A stretch of 64,000 bases of DNA from NCBI GenBank assembly GCA_029569255.1, contig JAKQUO010000026.1, positions 45,922-109,921 of the forward strand, given 5' to 3'. Source of the DNA: Acidobacteriota bacterium (GTDB lineage Bacteria; Acidobacteriota; Aminicenantia; Aminicenantales; Saccharicenantaceae). Shown here piece by piece: positions 36,406-47,650 of the stretch. The notes beneath the pieces are model-generated. The model made no database searches and was not told the origin of the DNA. It saw nothing but the letters and a program-made list of their open reading frames with translations. Numbering within the stretch: position 1 is the stretch's first letter; every line of letters starts with the position of its first letter. A program made the translations under genes and the position numbers.

Positions 36406-38363
36406 TTCTTAAAGATGAGGGTGATATGGCCGTCGTGATCGGTGACGACGACCTCGCGGCCGCTGACCGGGGTCACCGTGTTGAGGAGGGCGACGCCGAC
36501 GCGGTGCTTCCACTTGACCGCGCCGGTCGCGCCGTCGAGGGCCAGGAGCAGGCCGTTCTTCGTCCCGTAGAACAAGACGCCGTCCTTCTCGGCGAGCTGG
36601 GCCGAGTTGATGTCCTCGCCGAAGCCGGCGTCGGTCTCCCAGACGGTCTCCTGCCCGTCGGCCTCGGGATCGACCGCGGCGATGACGTCCTCGACCGCCC
36701 GCACGTAGACGCGCGCGCCGTCCTCCGAGAGCCCGATCGATTCACGGACGGAGATGTTGTCCGTGCCCCAGAGCTCGCGGCCCGAGGCGAGCTCGACGGC
36801 GGTCATCATGTGATCCGGGGCGACGATGAAGACCCGCCCCGCCGCGGCGACGGGCCAACAGGCCGCCGGGGCGTAGAAGGGGCTGGTCTTCTCGCCCTGC
36901 CAGGTCCAGGCCACCCGCCCGGTCTCGGCCTCGAGGGCGTAGAGCCGGCCGTCCCAGGCCCCGAAGACGACCTTCCCGGCGGCGACGAGGGGCCTCGCTT
37001 CGACGAAGCCGTCGATCCCCTCCTGGCTCCAGACGAGCCCGCCCGTCGCCAGCCGGATGGCCCGGAAGACGCGGTCGCCCGAGCCGATGTAGACGACGCC
37101 CCCGGCGACGGCCGGGCCGGACACGATCGGCCCGCCCGTCTGGACCTTCCAAACGAGCGTCCCCTTCCGGGCGTCGACGGCGTAGACGGCCCCGTCCGTC
37201 CCGCCGAAGACGACCCGGCCCTCGCCGACGGCCGGTGTCGAGTAGACCGGGTCGTCCGTCCTGAACTCCCAGGCGACGCTGCCGTCGGCGGTCCTCAGGG
37301 CCCGCACGGCGCCGGAAGCGTCGCCGACGACGACCGTGTCGCCCGAGACGGCGGCCGACGAGGCGATCGTCCAGCCGGCGTCGAACCGCCAGCGCGCCTC
37401 GACGTCCGGGTAGAGGGCGTTGACCGCGAAATCGGGCCGCGGCGGCGCGGCCGCGGGATTCGCGGCCCCGCCGGCCCGGGCCCGCCTCGACGCGGCCGGC
37501 CGGCCGCCCTTCCCGAGCGCGACGCGGTGCCACGGCGGCCTCGTCTTCCCGCCCCTCCGCTCGGCGAAGACGAGGCCCTTCCTGCCGAGCTCGACGACCG
37601 TGTAGCCGGGCGCCGTGTCCTTCGTCCCGATCGTCGCCCGGCCCATGACCCCGGCCAGGCCCTCGAAGTCGAGGGCCCGGTTGGCGTGGCCGTGCCCGCA
37701 CAGGACGGCGGCCGCGGGGACCGCCTTCAGCATGTCCAGGACGACGTACCAGTTGTCGATCCCCGGGTCGAGCGGATAATGGGTGACGAAAACGACCGGC
37801 TTCGCGGCCGCGCCCGCCTCGGCCAGCCGCTCGCCCAGCCAGCGGACGTCCTGGGGCGCGAAGTGGCCGTCGCCCATCCTCAGGACGGGCCCCTGGGACA
37901 GGCCGATGAACCGGAAGCCGCCCGCCTCGAAGTCGAAGCGGTCGTCGCCCCACATGCGCCGGAAATCCGAGCCGCCCGAGTCCGACCACTTCGTGTCGTG
38001 GTTGCCGGGGATGATGTGGTAAGGGACGCGGAGGCCGTCGAGGATGTCCTTGGCCTCGCGGAAGTTGCGATAAAGCCCCATGTCGGTGACGTCGCCCGAA
38101 ACAAGGACGAAGGCGATATCGGCCTGCTTGTTGATGTCCGCGACCGAGGCCCGGAGGTCGGCCGCGCCGCGCTCCGAGCCGACATGCGTGTCGCTCAGCC
38201 AGGCGAGGCGCAGAGGAGCCGCGGCCGGCGCCGCCCCTCCCGCCCCTCCCGCCCCCTCTCCCGCCGCCCCGCCGAGGCCGAGGCCGAGGCCGGCCCAGGC
38301 GCCGGCGGCGAGCAGAACGACGGGCAGCACCGCGAGGACGCGTCGCCGCCGCATCTTGGTCAT
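36390..38363 (-). CDS. Secreted calcineurin-like phosphoesterase fused to PQQ-type beta-propeller
   Basis: LAWLSDTHVGS...LVSGDVTDMG...IPGNHDTKW...VLCGHGHANR; repeated GxVYAVDARKGTLVWK blades. Confidence 0.9.
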   Translation of the reverse strand: MTKMRRRRVLAVLPVVLLAAGAWAGLGLGLGGAAGEGAGGAGGAAPAAAPLRLAWLSDTHVGSERGAADLRASVADINKQADIAFVLVSGDVTDMGLYRNFREAKDILDGLRVPYHIIPGNHDTKWSDSGGSDFRRMWGDDRFDFEAGGFRFIGLSQGPVLRMGDGHFAPQDVRWLGERLAEAGAAAKPVVFVTHYPLDPGIDNWYVVLDMLKAVPAAAVLCGHGHANRALDFEGLAGVMGRATIGTKDTAPGYTVVELGRKGLVFAERRGGKTRPPWHRVALGKGGRPAASRRARAGGAANPAAAPPRPDFAVNALYPDVEARWRFDAGWTIASSAAVSGDTVVVGDASGAVRALRTADGSVAWEFRTDDPVYSTPAVGEGRVVFGGTDGAVYAVDARKGTLVWKVQTGGPIVSGPAVAGGVVYIGSGDRVFRAIRLATGGLVWSQEGIDGFVEARPLVAAGKVVFGAWDGRLYALEAETGRVAWTWQGEKTSPFYAPAACWPVAAAGRVFIVAPDHMMTAVELASGRELWGTDNISVRESIGLSEDGARVYVRAVEDVIAAVDPEADGQETVWETDAGFGEDINSAQLAEKDGVLFYGTKNGLLLALDGATGAVKWKHRVGVALLNTVTPVSGREVVVTDHDGHITLIFKKGSNL

Positions 38364-38606
38364 GGAGCCGTCCGCAATTCCGTCCGGGGATCCGACTCCC
38401 CCAATCGTAGGGTTCCGGACGCGGCTTGTCAATCGCCGGGCCGGCCGAGAGCCTCAGCCGATGCCTCTCGACCTCGGATCCGGCCCGACCCGTTCCGCTT
38501 CTTTCTTCGTTCTTTCCAGGGTCTGGCCGCATGACGGCAAGCCGGCGGCGCCGGGGGATCGGCCTCGGCCGTCCCGGCCTAATTCCTATAAATCCTATAG
38601 TCTTTA

Positions 38607-38635
38607 TTGACTTCATCCCCGAGGCCCGCTACAAT
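38607..38635 (+). promoter_or_regulatory. Promoter TTGACT-17-TACAAT
   Basis: Starts DsbD-like/redoxin genes; very short leader to ATG 38650. Confidence 0.65.
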
Positions 38636-38649
38636 CGCCCTATCGACAC

Positions 38650-39594
38650 ATGAAGACCGCGCCGATCCTGGTTCTTCTGCCCGCGCTTCTGGCCGGGCCG
38701 GCCGAGGCCGGACCCCCGGATGCCCGGCGCGGCGGCGAAGGGTCCCCCCTGCTGACCGCCCGGCTCGTCGTCGTCGAGGCGGGGGCCCCCGGCCCGGCCA
38801 AGCTGGGCCTTTACGTCGAGCTCGCGGCCGGCTGGCATCTCTACTGGGTCAATCCCGGGGACTCCGGGCTGGCCCCGAGCGTTCGCTGGGCCCTGCCCGA
38901 AGGGGCCGCGGCCGGCCCTCTGCGCCATCCCGTGCCCCGGAAGGCCCTCCGGGAGGGCATCGTCTCGCTGGAGCACGAGAACCCCGTCCTGTTCCTCTGC
39001 GAGATCGCGCCGCCGGCCTCGGGCTGGCCCGCCGGGCCCTGGAAGGCCTCCGCCGTCCTCGAGTGGATGGCCTGCCGCGACTCCTGCGTCACGGGGGAAA
39101 CGGCGGTCGAGGCCCTCGTGCCGGGTCCGGGTCCCCCGTCCGCCCGGCCCGGATCGTTCGCCGAGGGGAAGGCCGTGTACGAGCGGTTCGGTCCGCTCTT
39201 CCCCCGTCCGCTGGCCGGCTCGGGAGTGACGGCCGGCCCCGCGCGGGCCGAATGGGACGGCTCGGCGTGGCGCGTCGAGGTCCCGCTCGTTGGAGAGCGC
39301 CGGGCCGCGGCTTCCGACTTCTTCGTCCATCCCCTCGACGGCTTCGTCATCGACAACGCCGGCGTCGCCTGCCGGGACGGCAAGATCGTCTGCCCTCTCG
39401 TCCCCTCCCGGGGCCCCGGCTCTCCGCCGCCGCCGGCCGTCGCCGGGGTCCTCATCGTGGACGGGATCGGGTACGAGCTCTGCGCCGCCGTTTCCAAGCA
39501 GGCCGCGCTCAAGTCACCGGCGGCCCGTCCTGCCGGGCCCGCCGGCCGTTCATATTCGTCGCCCGGACCCATTTTCGATGCCGCATGGAGGTAG
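38650..39594 (+). CDS. DsbD N-terminal-domain-like secreted protein
   Basis: GWHLYWVNPGDSGLAPSVRWALPEG; WMACRDSCVTGE (CX3C). Confidence 0.82.
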   Translation: MKTAPILVLLPALLAGPAEAGPPDARRGGEGSPLLTARLVVVEAGAPGPAKLGLYVELAAGWHLYWVNPGDSGLAPSVRWALPEGAAAGPLRHPVPRKALREGIVSLEHENPVLFLCEIAPPASGWPAGPWKASAVLEWMACRDSCVTGETAVEALVPGPGPPSARPGSFAEGKAVYERFGPLFPRPLAGSGVTAGPARAEWDGSAWRVEVPLVGERRAAASDFFVHPLDGFVIDNAGVACRDGKIVCPLVPSRGPGSPPPPAVAGVLIVDGIGYELCAAVSKQAALKSPAARPAGPAGRSYSSPGPIFDAAWR

Positions 39595-39598
39595 AACC

Positions 39599-40222
39599 AT
39601 GGCCTTTCCGCGACTCACCCGAACCGTGCTTGTCAGCCTGGCCGTCCTCGCCGCCGCCGGCCTCGCGGCCGCGGCCGCGGCCCAGGCGCCGCCCGCGGTC
39701 GGCGACCCCGCCCCGGCCTTCACGCTCAAGTGCCTGTCGGGGAACGATCACGCGCTGGCCGACTTCAAGGGCAAGATCGTCGTCCTTGAGTGGACCAATC
39801 CCGGCTGCCCGGTCGTCCAGCGCCACTACAAGGACGGCCTGATGCAAGCGGCCCAGAAGGCCGCCAAGGAGAAAGGGGTCGTCTGGCTGGCGGTCAACTC
39901 GACCAATCCCGGGCACGCCAACTACCGCGAGCCCGCGGAGCTCAAGACGATTTACGCCGACTGGCATGCGGCCTACGCCGTCCAGCTCATGGACGCCGAC
40001 GGGACGGCGGGCCGGGCCTACGGCGCCAAGACGACGCCGCACATCTTCGTCATCGACGCCCAGGGCCGGATCGCCTACAACGGGGCCATCGACGACGACA
40101 CCGGCGGCCGGAACGCCGACCAGACCAACTACGCCCTGGCCGCCGTCGACGCCCTCCTGGCCGGGAAGCCCGTCGCCGTGTCGGCGACCCAGCCCTACGG
40201 CTGCTCGGTCAAGTACAAGTAA
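39599..40222 (+). CDS. Secreted thioredoxin-like/redoxin domain protein
   Basis: VGDPAPAFTLKCLSGNDHALADFKGKIVVLEWTNPGCPVVQRHY. Confidence 0.88.
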   Translation: MAFPRLTRTVLVSLAVLAAAGLAAAAAAQAPPAVGDPAPAFTLKCLSGNDHALADFKGKIVVLEWTNPGCPVVQRHYKDGLMQAAQKAAKEKGVVWLAVNSTNPGHANYREPAELKTIYADWHAAYAVQLMDADGTAGRAYGAKTTPHIFVIDAQGRIAYNGAIDDDTGGRNADQTNYALAAVDALLAGKPVAVSATQPYGCSVKYK

Positions 40223-40274
40223 CAAGTACAAGTAAGGCGAGGCCGGGCGGGGGACGCGGCGGGCCCGGCCCCGT

Positions 40275-40303
40275 TTGACAACCCGCGGCCGGGGGACTAT
40301 CCT
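40275..40303 (+). promoter_or_regulatory. Promoter TTGACA-17-TATCCT for CzcCBA-like operon
   Basis: Perfect -35, 17-nt spacer. Confidence 0.65.
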
Positions 40304-40338
40304 CTCCGTCGATAGGACCACAGCAGAGAGGATCCTCC

Positions 40339-41676
40339 ATGCGAAAGATCGTCGTCGTCGCGGGTCTCTTCGCCGCCGCGGCCTGCGCCGCCCGCTCGCC
40401 CTACGACCGGGCCTTCGTCTCCCGGGCGCTCGAGGAGCGGACGGGGCACGCGCTCGCGGCCGCCCCGAAGCCCGGCGAAGCGGCCCTGCCGCCGGGCGTC
40501 GTTCTCGAGGACGGCCTCAGCGGGGACGAAGCGGTGGCTGTCGCCCTTTGGAACAACCCCCGGTTCCGGGCGGACATGGCCGACCTGGCCGCGGCCAGGG
40601 CGGGCCTCATCGACGCCGGCCTCCTCCCCAACCCTCTCCTCTCCTACCTTCACCTGTTCGGGGTCAAGGGGCAGGAAGGCTACATCCTCTGGCCGCTCGA
40701 CGCCCTGGTCCAGCGCCCGAAGAAGATGGCCGCGGCCCGGCTCGACGTCGAGCGGGTCGCCTCGCGCCTCGTTCAGGCCGGGTTGACGCTCGGCCGTGAC
40801 GTCCTCGCGGCCTGCGCCGATCTCGAGCTGGCCCAGGCCTCGGCCGCTCTCGCCGCCGAGGACGCCCGCCTCCGCGGCGAGATGGCCGGGATCGCCGCCG
40901 CCCGCCTCCGCGCCGGCGACATCAGCGGGCTCGAGGAGTCGGCGGCCCGCGTCGCCGGCCTCCAGGCCCGGGAGGCGGCCCTCTACGCGGCCCGCGACGC
41001 CGAGACCGCCCGGGCCCGCCTCTCGGCCCTGCTGGGGTGGGGCGCGACGTCCCCGCCGTACGAGCTCGCGCCGGGGCCCCCGCCCGAGCCCGCGGCGGCC
41101 GCGCTCGACGAGCTCGTCGAAACGGCCTACGCCGCCCGCCCCGACCTCCGGGCCGCCCGGGCGGAGATCGACGCCGCGGCGGCGCGCCTCGGCTGGGAGA
41201 AGGCGCGCGTCCTCAAGCTCACCGCGACGCTCGAGGGCAAGGAAAAGGGCGACAACGGCGTCTTTTTCGGCCCGTCCGGCAAGATCGAGCTCCCCGTCTT
41301 CAACCGCAACGAGGGCGGCCGGGCCAGGGCCAGGGCCGAAATGGAGAAGGCGGCCCAGTCCTATGTCGCCGTGCGGGAGCAGATCCGGCTCGAGGTCGCG
41401 GAAGCCTTCGCCCGGCTCTCCGCCTCCCGCCAGGCGCTCGCGCTCCTCGAGGCCCAGGTCGTCCCGGCCGCCGCGGAAACGGCCGCCCGGGCGGAGAAGG
41501 CCTACGCGGCCGGTGAAGAGACCTATCTCTTCGCCCTGGAGGCCCGTCGCCAGCTCCTCGACGCCCGCAGGCGCGAGGCGCAGGCCGCCGCCGACGTGCG
41601 CCGGGCCGACGCCCAGCTCAAGTGCGGCCTGGGCTCCTACAAACAGTCCCCCGACGAAGCAAGTCCGGAGAAGTGA
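40339..41676 (+). CDS. TolC/CzcC-family outer-membrane efflux protein
   Basis: [40 protein letters not shown]. Confidence 0.9.
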   Translation: MRKIVVVAGLFAAAACAARSPYDRAFVSRALEERTGHALAAAPKPGEAALPPGVVLEDGLSGDEAVAVALWNNPRFRADMADLAAARAGLIDAGLLPNPLLSYLHLFGVKGQEGYILWPLDALVQRPKKMAAARLDVERVASRLVQAGLTLGRDVLAACADLELAQASAALAAEDARLRGEMAGIAAARLRAGDISGLEESAARVAGLQAREAALYAARDAETARARLSALLGWGATSPPYELAPGPPPEPAAAALDELVETAYAARPDLRAARAEIDAAAARLGWEKARVLKLTATLEGKEKGDNGVFFGPSGKIELPVFNRNEGGRARARAEMEKAAQSYVAVREQIRLEVAEAFARLSASRQALALLEAQVVPAAAETAARAEKAYAAGEETYLFALEARRQLLDARRREAQAAADVRRADAQLKCGLGSYKQSPDEASPEK

Positions 41677-41684
41677 GGTCGGCC

Positions 41685-42893
41685 ATGAGATACGACAAGA
41701 GCGTTCATCCCTTCATCCCGGTCCTGATCTCGGCCCTTCTCTGCGCGCCGAGCTGCGGCGGGCCGGGAAGCTCGGCCGCCAAGGCCCCCGCGCCGGCCAG
41801 GATCGACAACCCCGTCAAGGAAACGGACCTGACGACGGTGACGCTGACCGCCGAGGCCGTGGCCCGGCTGGGCGTCGAGACGGCCAAGGCCGGCGTCTCG
41901 TCCGTCCCGCGCACCCTCCGGCTCGGCGGCGAGATCGTCGCCCGTCCGGGCGGCCGGGCCGCTGTGACCGCTCCCTCGGCCGGCGTCGTCCTGGCCCCGA
42001 AGGACCGGCCGCTGCCGCTCGCGGGCGCCAGGGTGGCCCGCGGCGAGGCCGTCCTGCGCTTCCTGCCGCTTCCCGCGGACAAGGACCTCACGGCCGCCCG
42101 CAACGACCTGGCCGTCAAGGAGGCCCAGCTCGAGGCGGCCTCGGCCAAGGCCCGGCGGGCCGCCGATCTCCTCCAGGACAAGGCGGCCAGCGAGAAAGCC
42201 CTGGAGGAAGCCAAGGCCGAGCTGGCCGCCGCGGAGGCGGCCGCGAAGGCCGCCCGGGCCCGCTGGCAGCTCCTCGGCGCCGGCCCGGAGAACGCCCCCG
42301 TGGACGACCTCTCGACGCTCGCCCTCGTCTCGCCGGTCGCCGGCGTCCTGGAGAGGCTCGGCGTCGCGGCCGGCCAGACGGTCCCCGCCGGCGCCGTCCT
42401 GTTCGAGGCGGCCGACGTCGATCCCGTCTGGGTCCGGGTCCCGGTCTATGTCGGCGACCTCGCCTCGGTCGAGCCCAGGGCCGCCGCGGAAGTCCGTCCG
42501 TTCGGCCGGCCGGCCGAGGCCGCGCCTCTTTCGGCCTCGCCCGTCGCCGGACCGCCCCTGAGCGACGCCGGGTCGGCCTCGTCCGACCTCTATTACGAGC
42601 TCCGCAACCGGGACGGCGCGCTCCGCCTCGGCCAAAGGGTGGCCGTGACGCTGATCGCGAAGGGCGCCGAGGAGGCCCTGGCCGTTCCCGCGGCGGCGGT
42701 CCTCTACGACATGCAGGGCGGGACCTGGGTCTATGTCCGCTCAGCCCCGACGGTCTTCGTCCGGACCCGCGTCGACGTGCGGCACACCGTCGGCGGCCTG
42801 GCCGTCCTCGGCCGCGGCCTCGCGGCGGGGGCCGAGGTGGTCTCCGCCGGCGCGGCCGAGCTCTTCGGGACGGAATTCGGAGCCGGCAAATGA
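41685..42893 (+). CDS. CzcB-like periplasmic adaptor
   Basis: Lipobox [55 protein letters not shown]. Confidence 0.9.
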   Translation: MRYDKSVHPFIPVLISALLCAPSCGGPGSSAAKAPAPARIDNPVKETDLTTVTLTAEAVARLGVETAKAGVSSVPRTLRLGGEIVARPGGRAAVTAPSAGVVLAPKDRPLPLAGARVARGEAVLRFLPLPADKDLTAARNDLAVKEAQLEAASAKARRAADLLQDKAASEKALEEAKAELAAAEAAAKAARARWQLLGAGPENAPVDDLSTLALVSPVAGVLERLGVAAGQTVPAGAVLFEAADVDPVWVRVPVYVGDLASVEPRAAAEVRPFGRPAEAAPLSASPVAGPPLSDAGSASSDLYYELRNRDGALRLGQRVAVTLIAKGAEEALAVPAAAVLYDMQGGTWVYVRSAPTVFVRTRVDVRHTVGGLAVLGRGLAAGAEVVSAGAAELFGTEFGAGK

Positions 42894-45800
42894 TGAAGTG
42901 GATCGTCGGCACGTCCCTGCGGATCCGCGTCGCCGTCGTCGCGGTGACCGCTCTGCTGCTCGTCATCGGCACCCGCGTCCTCAGCACGACGGCGTTCGAC
43001 GTCTTCCCCGAGTTCGCCCCGCCGCTCGTCGAGATCCAGACCGAGACGCCCGGGCTGTCGGTGCCCGAGGTCGAGGCGCTCGTCACCGTCCCCCTCGAGA
43101 ACGCCCTCAACGGGACGTCCTGGCTGAAGACGGTCCGCTCGAAGTCGGTCCTCGGCCTGTCCTCGGTCGTCCTCTACTTCGCCGAGGGCACCGAGCTCAT
43201 GAAGGCCCGCCAGCTCGTCCAGGAGCGGCTGGCCCAGGTCGCCCCCCGCCTGCCGTCCGTGGCCAAGCCGCCGGTCATCCTCTCGCCCCTCTCTTCGACC
43301 AGCCGGGTCATGAAGATCGGGCTCTCGTCGAAGACGATGTCCCAGATGGACATGACCACGATCGCCAAGTGGACCATCCGGCCCCGCCTGATGGCCGTCG
43401 CCGGCGTCGCCAACGTGGCCGTCTGGGGCCAGCGCGACCGGCAGATCCAGGCCCTGATCGATCCGCACAGGCTCCTGGCCCACGACGTCACCGTGGACGA
43501 CGTCCTGCGGGCGACGCGCGAGGCCGCCGAGATCGGCGGCGGCGGCTTCATCGACACGCCCAACCAGCGCCTGGCCGTCTCCCACGTCTCGGCCATCCAC
43601 GGGCCGGAGGACCTCAAGGACGTCCCGGTCGCCTGGCGCAACGGCGCGGCCGTGCGCCTCGGCGACGTGGCCCGGCTGGTCGAAGGGTTCCCGGCCCCGA
43701 TCGGCGACGCCGTCATCAACGACGGCCCGGGGCTCCTGCTCATCGTCGAGAAGCAGCCGTGGGGCAACACCCTCGCGGTCACCCGCCAGGTCGAATCCGC
43801 CCTCGAAGAGCTCCGGCCTGGGCTCGCCGGGCTCGAGATCGACCCGACCATCTTCCGTCCCGCGACCTTCATCGAGATGGCCATCGCCAACCTCCAGCGG
43901 GCCCTGCTCATCGGCTGCGTCCTGGTCATCCTCGTCCTGGCCTTCTTCCTCTACGATTGGCGGACGGCCCTGATCAGCGTCCTGGCCATCCCGGCCTCGC
44001 TCATCGCCGCCGCTCTCATCCTGCGCTGGCGGGTCGGGGTCATCAACACCATGGTCCTGGCCGGCATGGTCATCGCCCTGGGCGAGGTCGTGGACGACGC
44101 CATCATCGACGTCGAGAACATCATGCGGCGGCTGCGGCTCAACCGGGGCCTGGACAGGCCCCGGCCCGCTTACCGGGTCGTCCTGGAGGCGTCCGTCGAG
44201 GTCCGCAGCGCCGTCGTCTACGGCAGCGTCATCATCATCCTCGTCCTGCTGCCCGTCTTCTTCCTGCCCGGGCTCGCCGGCTCGTTCTTCCGGCCGCTCG
44301 CCGTCACCTACATCCTGGCCATCCTCGCCTCGCTCGCCGTGGCCCTGACCCTGACCCCGGCCCTGTCGCTCATCCTGCTGCCCCGCGGCGCCGCCCGCCG
44401 CCGCGAGGAGGCGCCCCACATCACCCGGCTCAAGAGCCGCTACGGCCGGATGCTCCGTCCGGTCATCGCCAGGCCGGGCCGCGCGTTCGTCGCCTGCGGG
44501 GCCGTCCTCCTCCTGACCCTGGCGGCCATCCCCTTCCTCGGCGAGGAGTTCCTGCCGCATTTCAAGGAATACGATTTCCTGATGCACTGGGTCGAGAAGC
44601 CGGGGACCTCCCTCGAGGCCATGGCCCGCATCACCGAGCGGGCCAGCAAGGAGCTCCGGGCCATCCCCGGCGTGCGCAACTTCGGCGCCCACATCGGCCG
44701 GGCCGAGGTGGCCGACGAGGTCGTCGGGCCGAACTTCACCGAGCTCTGGATCAGCCTCGACCCCAAGGTCGACTACGACGCCACGGTGGCCCGGATCCAG
44801 TCCGTGGTCGACGGCTATCCCGGGCTCTACCGGGACCTGCTGACCTACCTCCGCGAGCGGATCAAGGAGGTTCTGACCGGCGTCAGCGCCACCCTCGTCG
44901 TCCGCATCTACGGCCCCGACCTCGACGTCCTGCGGCAGAAAGCGGAGGAGGTCAAGAGCGCCGTCGCCGGCGTCGCCGGCGTGGCCGACCTCAAGGTCCA
45001 GCCCCAGGTCCTGGTGCCGCAGGTGGAGGTCCGCCTGCGGCCGGAGGCCGCGGCGCGGTTCGGGTTGACGCCGGGCGAAGTGCGGCGGGCCGCCTCGACC
45101 CTGATCAAGGGCGCCAAGGTCGGCGAGTTCTACGAAGAGCAGAAGGTCTTCGACATCGCCGTCTGGGGCGAGCCCGCGGTCCGCTCCGACGTCGGGGCGG
45201 TCCGGGACCTGCCCCTGCGCACGCCTTCGGGCGGGCTGGTGCCGCTCCGGGACGTGGCCGACGTCGTCGTCGCCCCGATGCCCAACCAGATCGCCCGGGA
45301 GGCGGCCTCGCGCTACGCCGAGGTCACCTGCAACGTCCGCGGCCGCGACCTCGGCCGGGTCGCCCGCGATATCGAGGGCCGGGTCAAGGCCGTCGCGTTC
45401 GGGGGAGGCTACCACCCCGAGTTCCTGGGCGAGTACGCGGCCCAGAAGGCGTCCAAGAACCGCATCCTGCTGCTGTCGCTCGTGTCGCTCATCGGCATTT
45501 TCCTCATCCTCCAGGCCGACTTCGGCACGGCCCGCCCGGCCCTGCTCATCCTGCTCGGGCTGCCCTTCGCCCTGGTCGGCGGCGTCGTCGGGGTCTGGCT
45601 GACGGGAGGGGTCCTGTCGCTCGGCTCCCTCGTGGGTTTCGTCACGGTGCTGGGCGTGGCCGCCCGCAACGGCATCATGCTCATCAGCCACTACCGCCAC
45701 CTGGAGCGGGAAGAGGGGGCGGCCTTCGGGCCGGACTTCATCGTCCGGGGAGCCCAGGAGCGGCTGGCCCCGATCCTGATGACGGCCCTGGCCGCGGCGC

Positions 45801-45994
45801 TGGCCCTGATGCCGATCGTCGTCGGCGGGAACAGGCCGGGCCAGGAGATCGAGCACCCCATGGCCATCGTCATCGTCGGCGGCCTGGTCAGCTCGACGGC
45901 GCTGAACCTGTTCGTCCTGCCCGCGCTCTTCTGGAAATACGGCCGGGGGCGCGGGGGGAGCCCGGCCGGTCAGGCCGACGGCCGGGAGGCCTGA
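42890..45994 (+). CDS. CzcA/CusA-type RND efflux permease
   Basis: [60 protein letters not shown]; starts ATGATG overlapping upstream stop. Confidence 0.95.
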   Translation: MMKWIVGTSLRIRVAVVAVTALLLVIGTRVLSTTAFDVFPEFAPPLVEIQTETPGLSVPEVEALVTVPLENALNGTSWLKTVRSKSVLGLSSVVLYFAEGTELMKARQLVQERLAQVAPRLPSVAKPPVILSPLSSTSRVMKIGLSSKTMSQMDMTTIAKWTIRPRLMAVAGVANVAVWGQRDRQIQALIDPHRLLAHDVTVDDVLRATREAAEIGGGGFIDTPNQRLAVSHVSAIHGPEDLKDVPVAWRNGAAVRLGDVARLVEGFPAPIGDAVINDGPGLLLIVEKQPWGNTLAVTRQVESALEELRPGLAGLEIDPTIFRPATFIEMAIANLQRALLIGCVLVILVLAFFLYDWRTALISVLAIPASLIAAALILRWRVGVINTMVLAGMVIALGEVVDDAIIDVENIMRRLRLNRGLDRPRPAYRVVLEASVEVRSAVVYGSVIIILVLLPVFFLPGLAGSFFRPLAVTYILAILASLAVALTLTPALSLILLPRGAARRREEAPHITRLKSRYGRMLRPVIARPGRAFVACGAVLLLTLAAIPFLGEEFLPHFKEYDFLMHWVEKPGTSLEAMARITERASKELRAIPGVRNFGAHIGRAEVADEVVGPNFTELWISLDPKVDYDATVARIQSVVDGYPGLYRDLLTYLRERIKEVLTGVSATLVVRIYGPDLDVLRQKAEEVKSAVAGVAGVADLKVQPQVLVPQVEVRLRPEAAARFGLTPGEVRRAASTLIKGAKVGEFYEEQKVFDIAVWGEPAVRSDVGAVRDLPLRTPSGGLVPLRDVADVVVAPMPNQIAREAASRYAEVTCNVRGRDLGRVARDIEGRVKAVAFGGGYHPEFLGEYAAQKASKNRILLLSLVSLIGIFLILQADFGTARPALLILLGLPFALVGGVVGVWLTGGVLSLGSLVGFVTVLGVAARNGIMLISHYRHLEREEGAAFGPDFIVRGAQERLAPILMTALAAALALMPIVVGGNRPGQEIEHPMAIVIVGGLVSSTALNLFVLPALFWKYGRGRGGSPAGQADGREA

Positions 45995-46905
45995 CCCGGA
46001 TCGAGGGCGGCCGGCGGCGGGCTGACGACCTCGACCGGGGCGCCGCTCGCCGGGTGAGGGAACCCGATCTTCCAGGAGTGGAGGAGATAGCCGGTCGCTC
46101 CCGGCACCGCGGCCCATTCGTCGTCGAGGCCGTTCGCGCGCGGCTGGCCGCCGGCCCGGTAGAGGGGATCGCCGGAGAGCGGATGGCCGGCGAAGGCGAG
46201 ATGGATGCGGATCTGGTGCGGCCGGCCGGTCGGGATGGTCACTTCGACGAGCGAGACGTTCCGCTCGGCGAACCGGCCCAGGACGCGGACCCGGCTCGTC
46301 GACGGGCGGCCGTCCGGGCGGCAGGCGTTGACCGTCGCCGGGTGCGCGTGCGCGACCGGCCCGATGGGCGCATCCACCGTGAACGCGTCCGGCATCGCCG
46401 TCCCCGAGGCCAGGGTCAGATAGACCTTGAGGACGCGCCGTTCGAACATGGCCTTGGCCAGGGCCCGGGCCGCGTCCCTGTTCCGGGTGAAGACGATCGC
46501 GCCGGACGTGCCCCGGCCCAGGCGGTGAAGGGGCGAACAGCTTTCGCCGTATCTCCGGCGGGCGAGGCGGAGCAGGGTCGTCTCCAGGAAGAAGCCCCCG
46601 GGCAGGACCGGCAGGCCGGCCGGCTTGTCCAGGACCAGCACGTCGTCGTCCTCGTAGAGCGCGCCGAACTCCGTCGGGGCGTCCGGCTCCCGCCACGGCG
46701 GGCGATGGTAGACGAGGAGGTCGCCGCGGCGCAGGATGTCGTCGGGCGAGGCCGTCCGGCCGTCGCGCGTCACTTCGCCGCGCCCGATCTTGGCCCGCCA
46801 CTCCGCCTCGGAGGAATGCCGGTAGTTCCGGGCATAGAAGGAAAGGACGGTCAGGCCCTCGTCCGACCTGGCGACGCGGTCGGGATAGTCGTAGCCGCTG
46901 TTCAT
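45970..46905 (-). CDS. RluA/RluD-family pseudouridine synthase with non-canonical motif
   Basis: [62 protein letters not shown]. Confidence 0.9.
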   Translation of the reverse strand: MNSGYDYPDRVARSDEGLTVLSFYARNYRHSSEAEWRAKIGRGEVTRDGRTASPDDILRRGDLLVYHRPPWREPDAPTEFGALYEDDDVLVLDKPAGLPVLPGGFFLETTLLRLARRRYGESCSPLHRLGRGTSGAIVFTRNRDAARALAKAMFERRVLKVYLTLASGTAMPDAFTVDAPIGPVAHAHPATVNACRPDGRPSTSRVRVLGRFAERNVSLVEVTIPTGRPHQIRIHLAFAGHPLSGDPLYRAGGQPRANGLDDEWAAVPGATGYLLHSWKIGFPHPASGAPVEVVSPPPAALDPGQASRPSA

Positions 46906-46966
46906 CGTGTTCCGCGCGGGCCGCCCGCCGGCGACGGCGATGCCGGGGAGGCCGTCCCGCCCCGCT

Positions 46967-47533
46967 TCACGCCTTGGAGGCGTATTCGCCGGTGCGCGTG
47001 TCGACCCGGATGGTCTCCCCGACGGCCATGTATTCGGGGACCTGGACGACGAGGCCCGTCACGAGCCTCGCCGGCTTGGTCCGCGAGGTCACCGACCCGC
47101 CCTTGACGGACGGGATGGTCTCGACGATCTCGAGGTTGACGAAGGTCGGGACCTGGAGCCCCAGGACCCGGCCCCCGGAGGAGATGGCCACGATCCCCTC
47201 GAGCCCCTCGGTGAGATAGGGCCATTCGTCCTCGATCTCCTCTTTCGCGAGCGTGAACTGGCCGTAGTCCTGGAGGTCCATGAAGGTGATGCCCGAGGCG
47301 TCGCCGTAGAGGTACTGGACGGGGCGGCGCTCGAAGTCGGCCTCGTCGAACATGTCGTCGCCGCGGAGCGACCGGTCGATCTTGCGCTTCGACTGCAGGT
47401 TGCGGAAGCGTATCTTGTAGATGGTCGCGGCGCCGCGGGCCGACGGCTTCTGGACCTTGACCGCCTCGACGACGTGGGGCTCGCCGTCGATCTCGACGAC
47501 GTCGCCCTTTTTCAGGCCGGATGCGCTGAACAC
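46967..47533 (-). CDS. yeiP: EF-P-like protein, YeiP/EfpL type
   Basis: KPSARGAATIYKIRFRNLQS matches YeiP-type QSPTARGAATLYKMRF loop; VETIPSVKGGSVTSRTKPARLVTGLVVQVPEYMAVGETIRVDTRTGEY. Confidence 0.85.
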   Translation of the reverse strand: MFSASGLKKGDVVEIDGEPHVVEAVKVQKPSARGAATIYKIRFRNLQSKRKIDRSLRGDDMFDEADFERRPVQYLYGDASGITFMDLQDYGQFTLAKEEIEDEWPYLTEGLEGIVAISSGGRVLGLQVPTFVNLEIVETIPSVKGGSVTSRTKPARLVTGLVVQVPEYMAVGETIRVDTRTGEYASKA

Positions 47534-47650
47534 TGCGGCTCCTCGACTCTCCCGCTCGGGGATGCCCCCGCTCGCGGCGGGTGAAAAATGATAGTCCTCG
47601 GCCGAGAGGCTGTCAAGGAACCGGCCGGGCCCGGATGTTCCCCCGCGGCC

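Noticed and set aside
40215-40240. Short tandem ACAAGTA repeats after the redoxin gene
   Set aside because: Only about three imperfect 7-mer units spanning the stop codon; no further support.
42733-47106. 1457-aa plus and 1356-aa minus (42731-46801) ORFs
   Set aside because: Frame shadows of the CzcA-like gene; composition is typical of out-of-frame GC-rich sequence.
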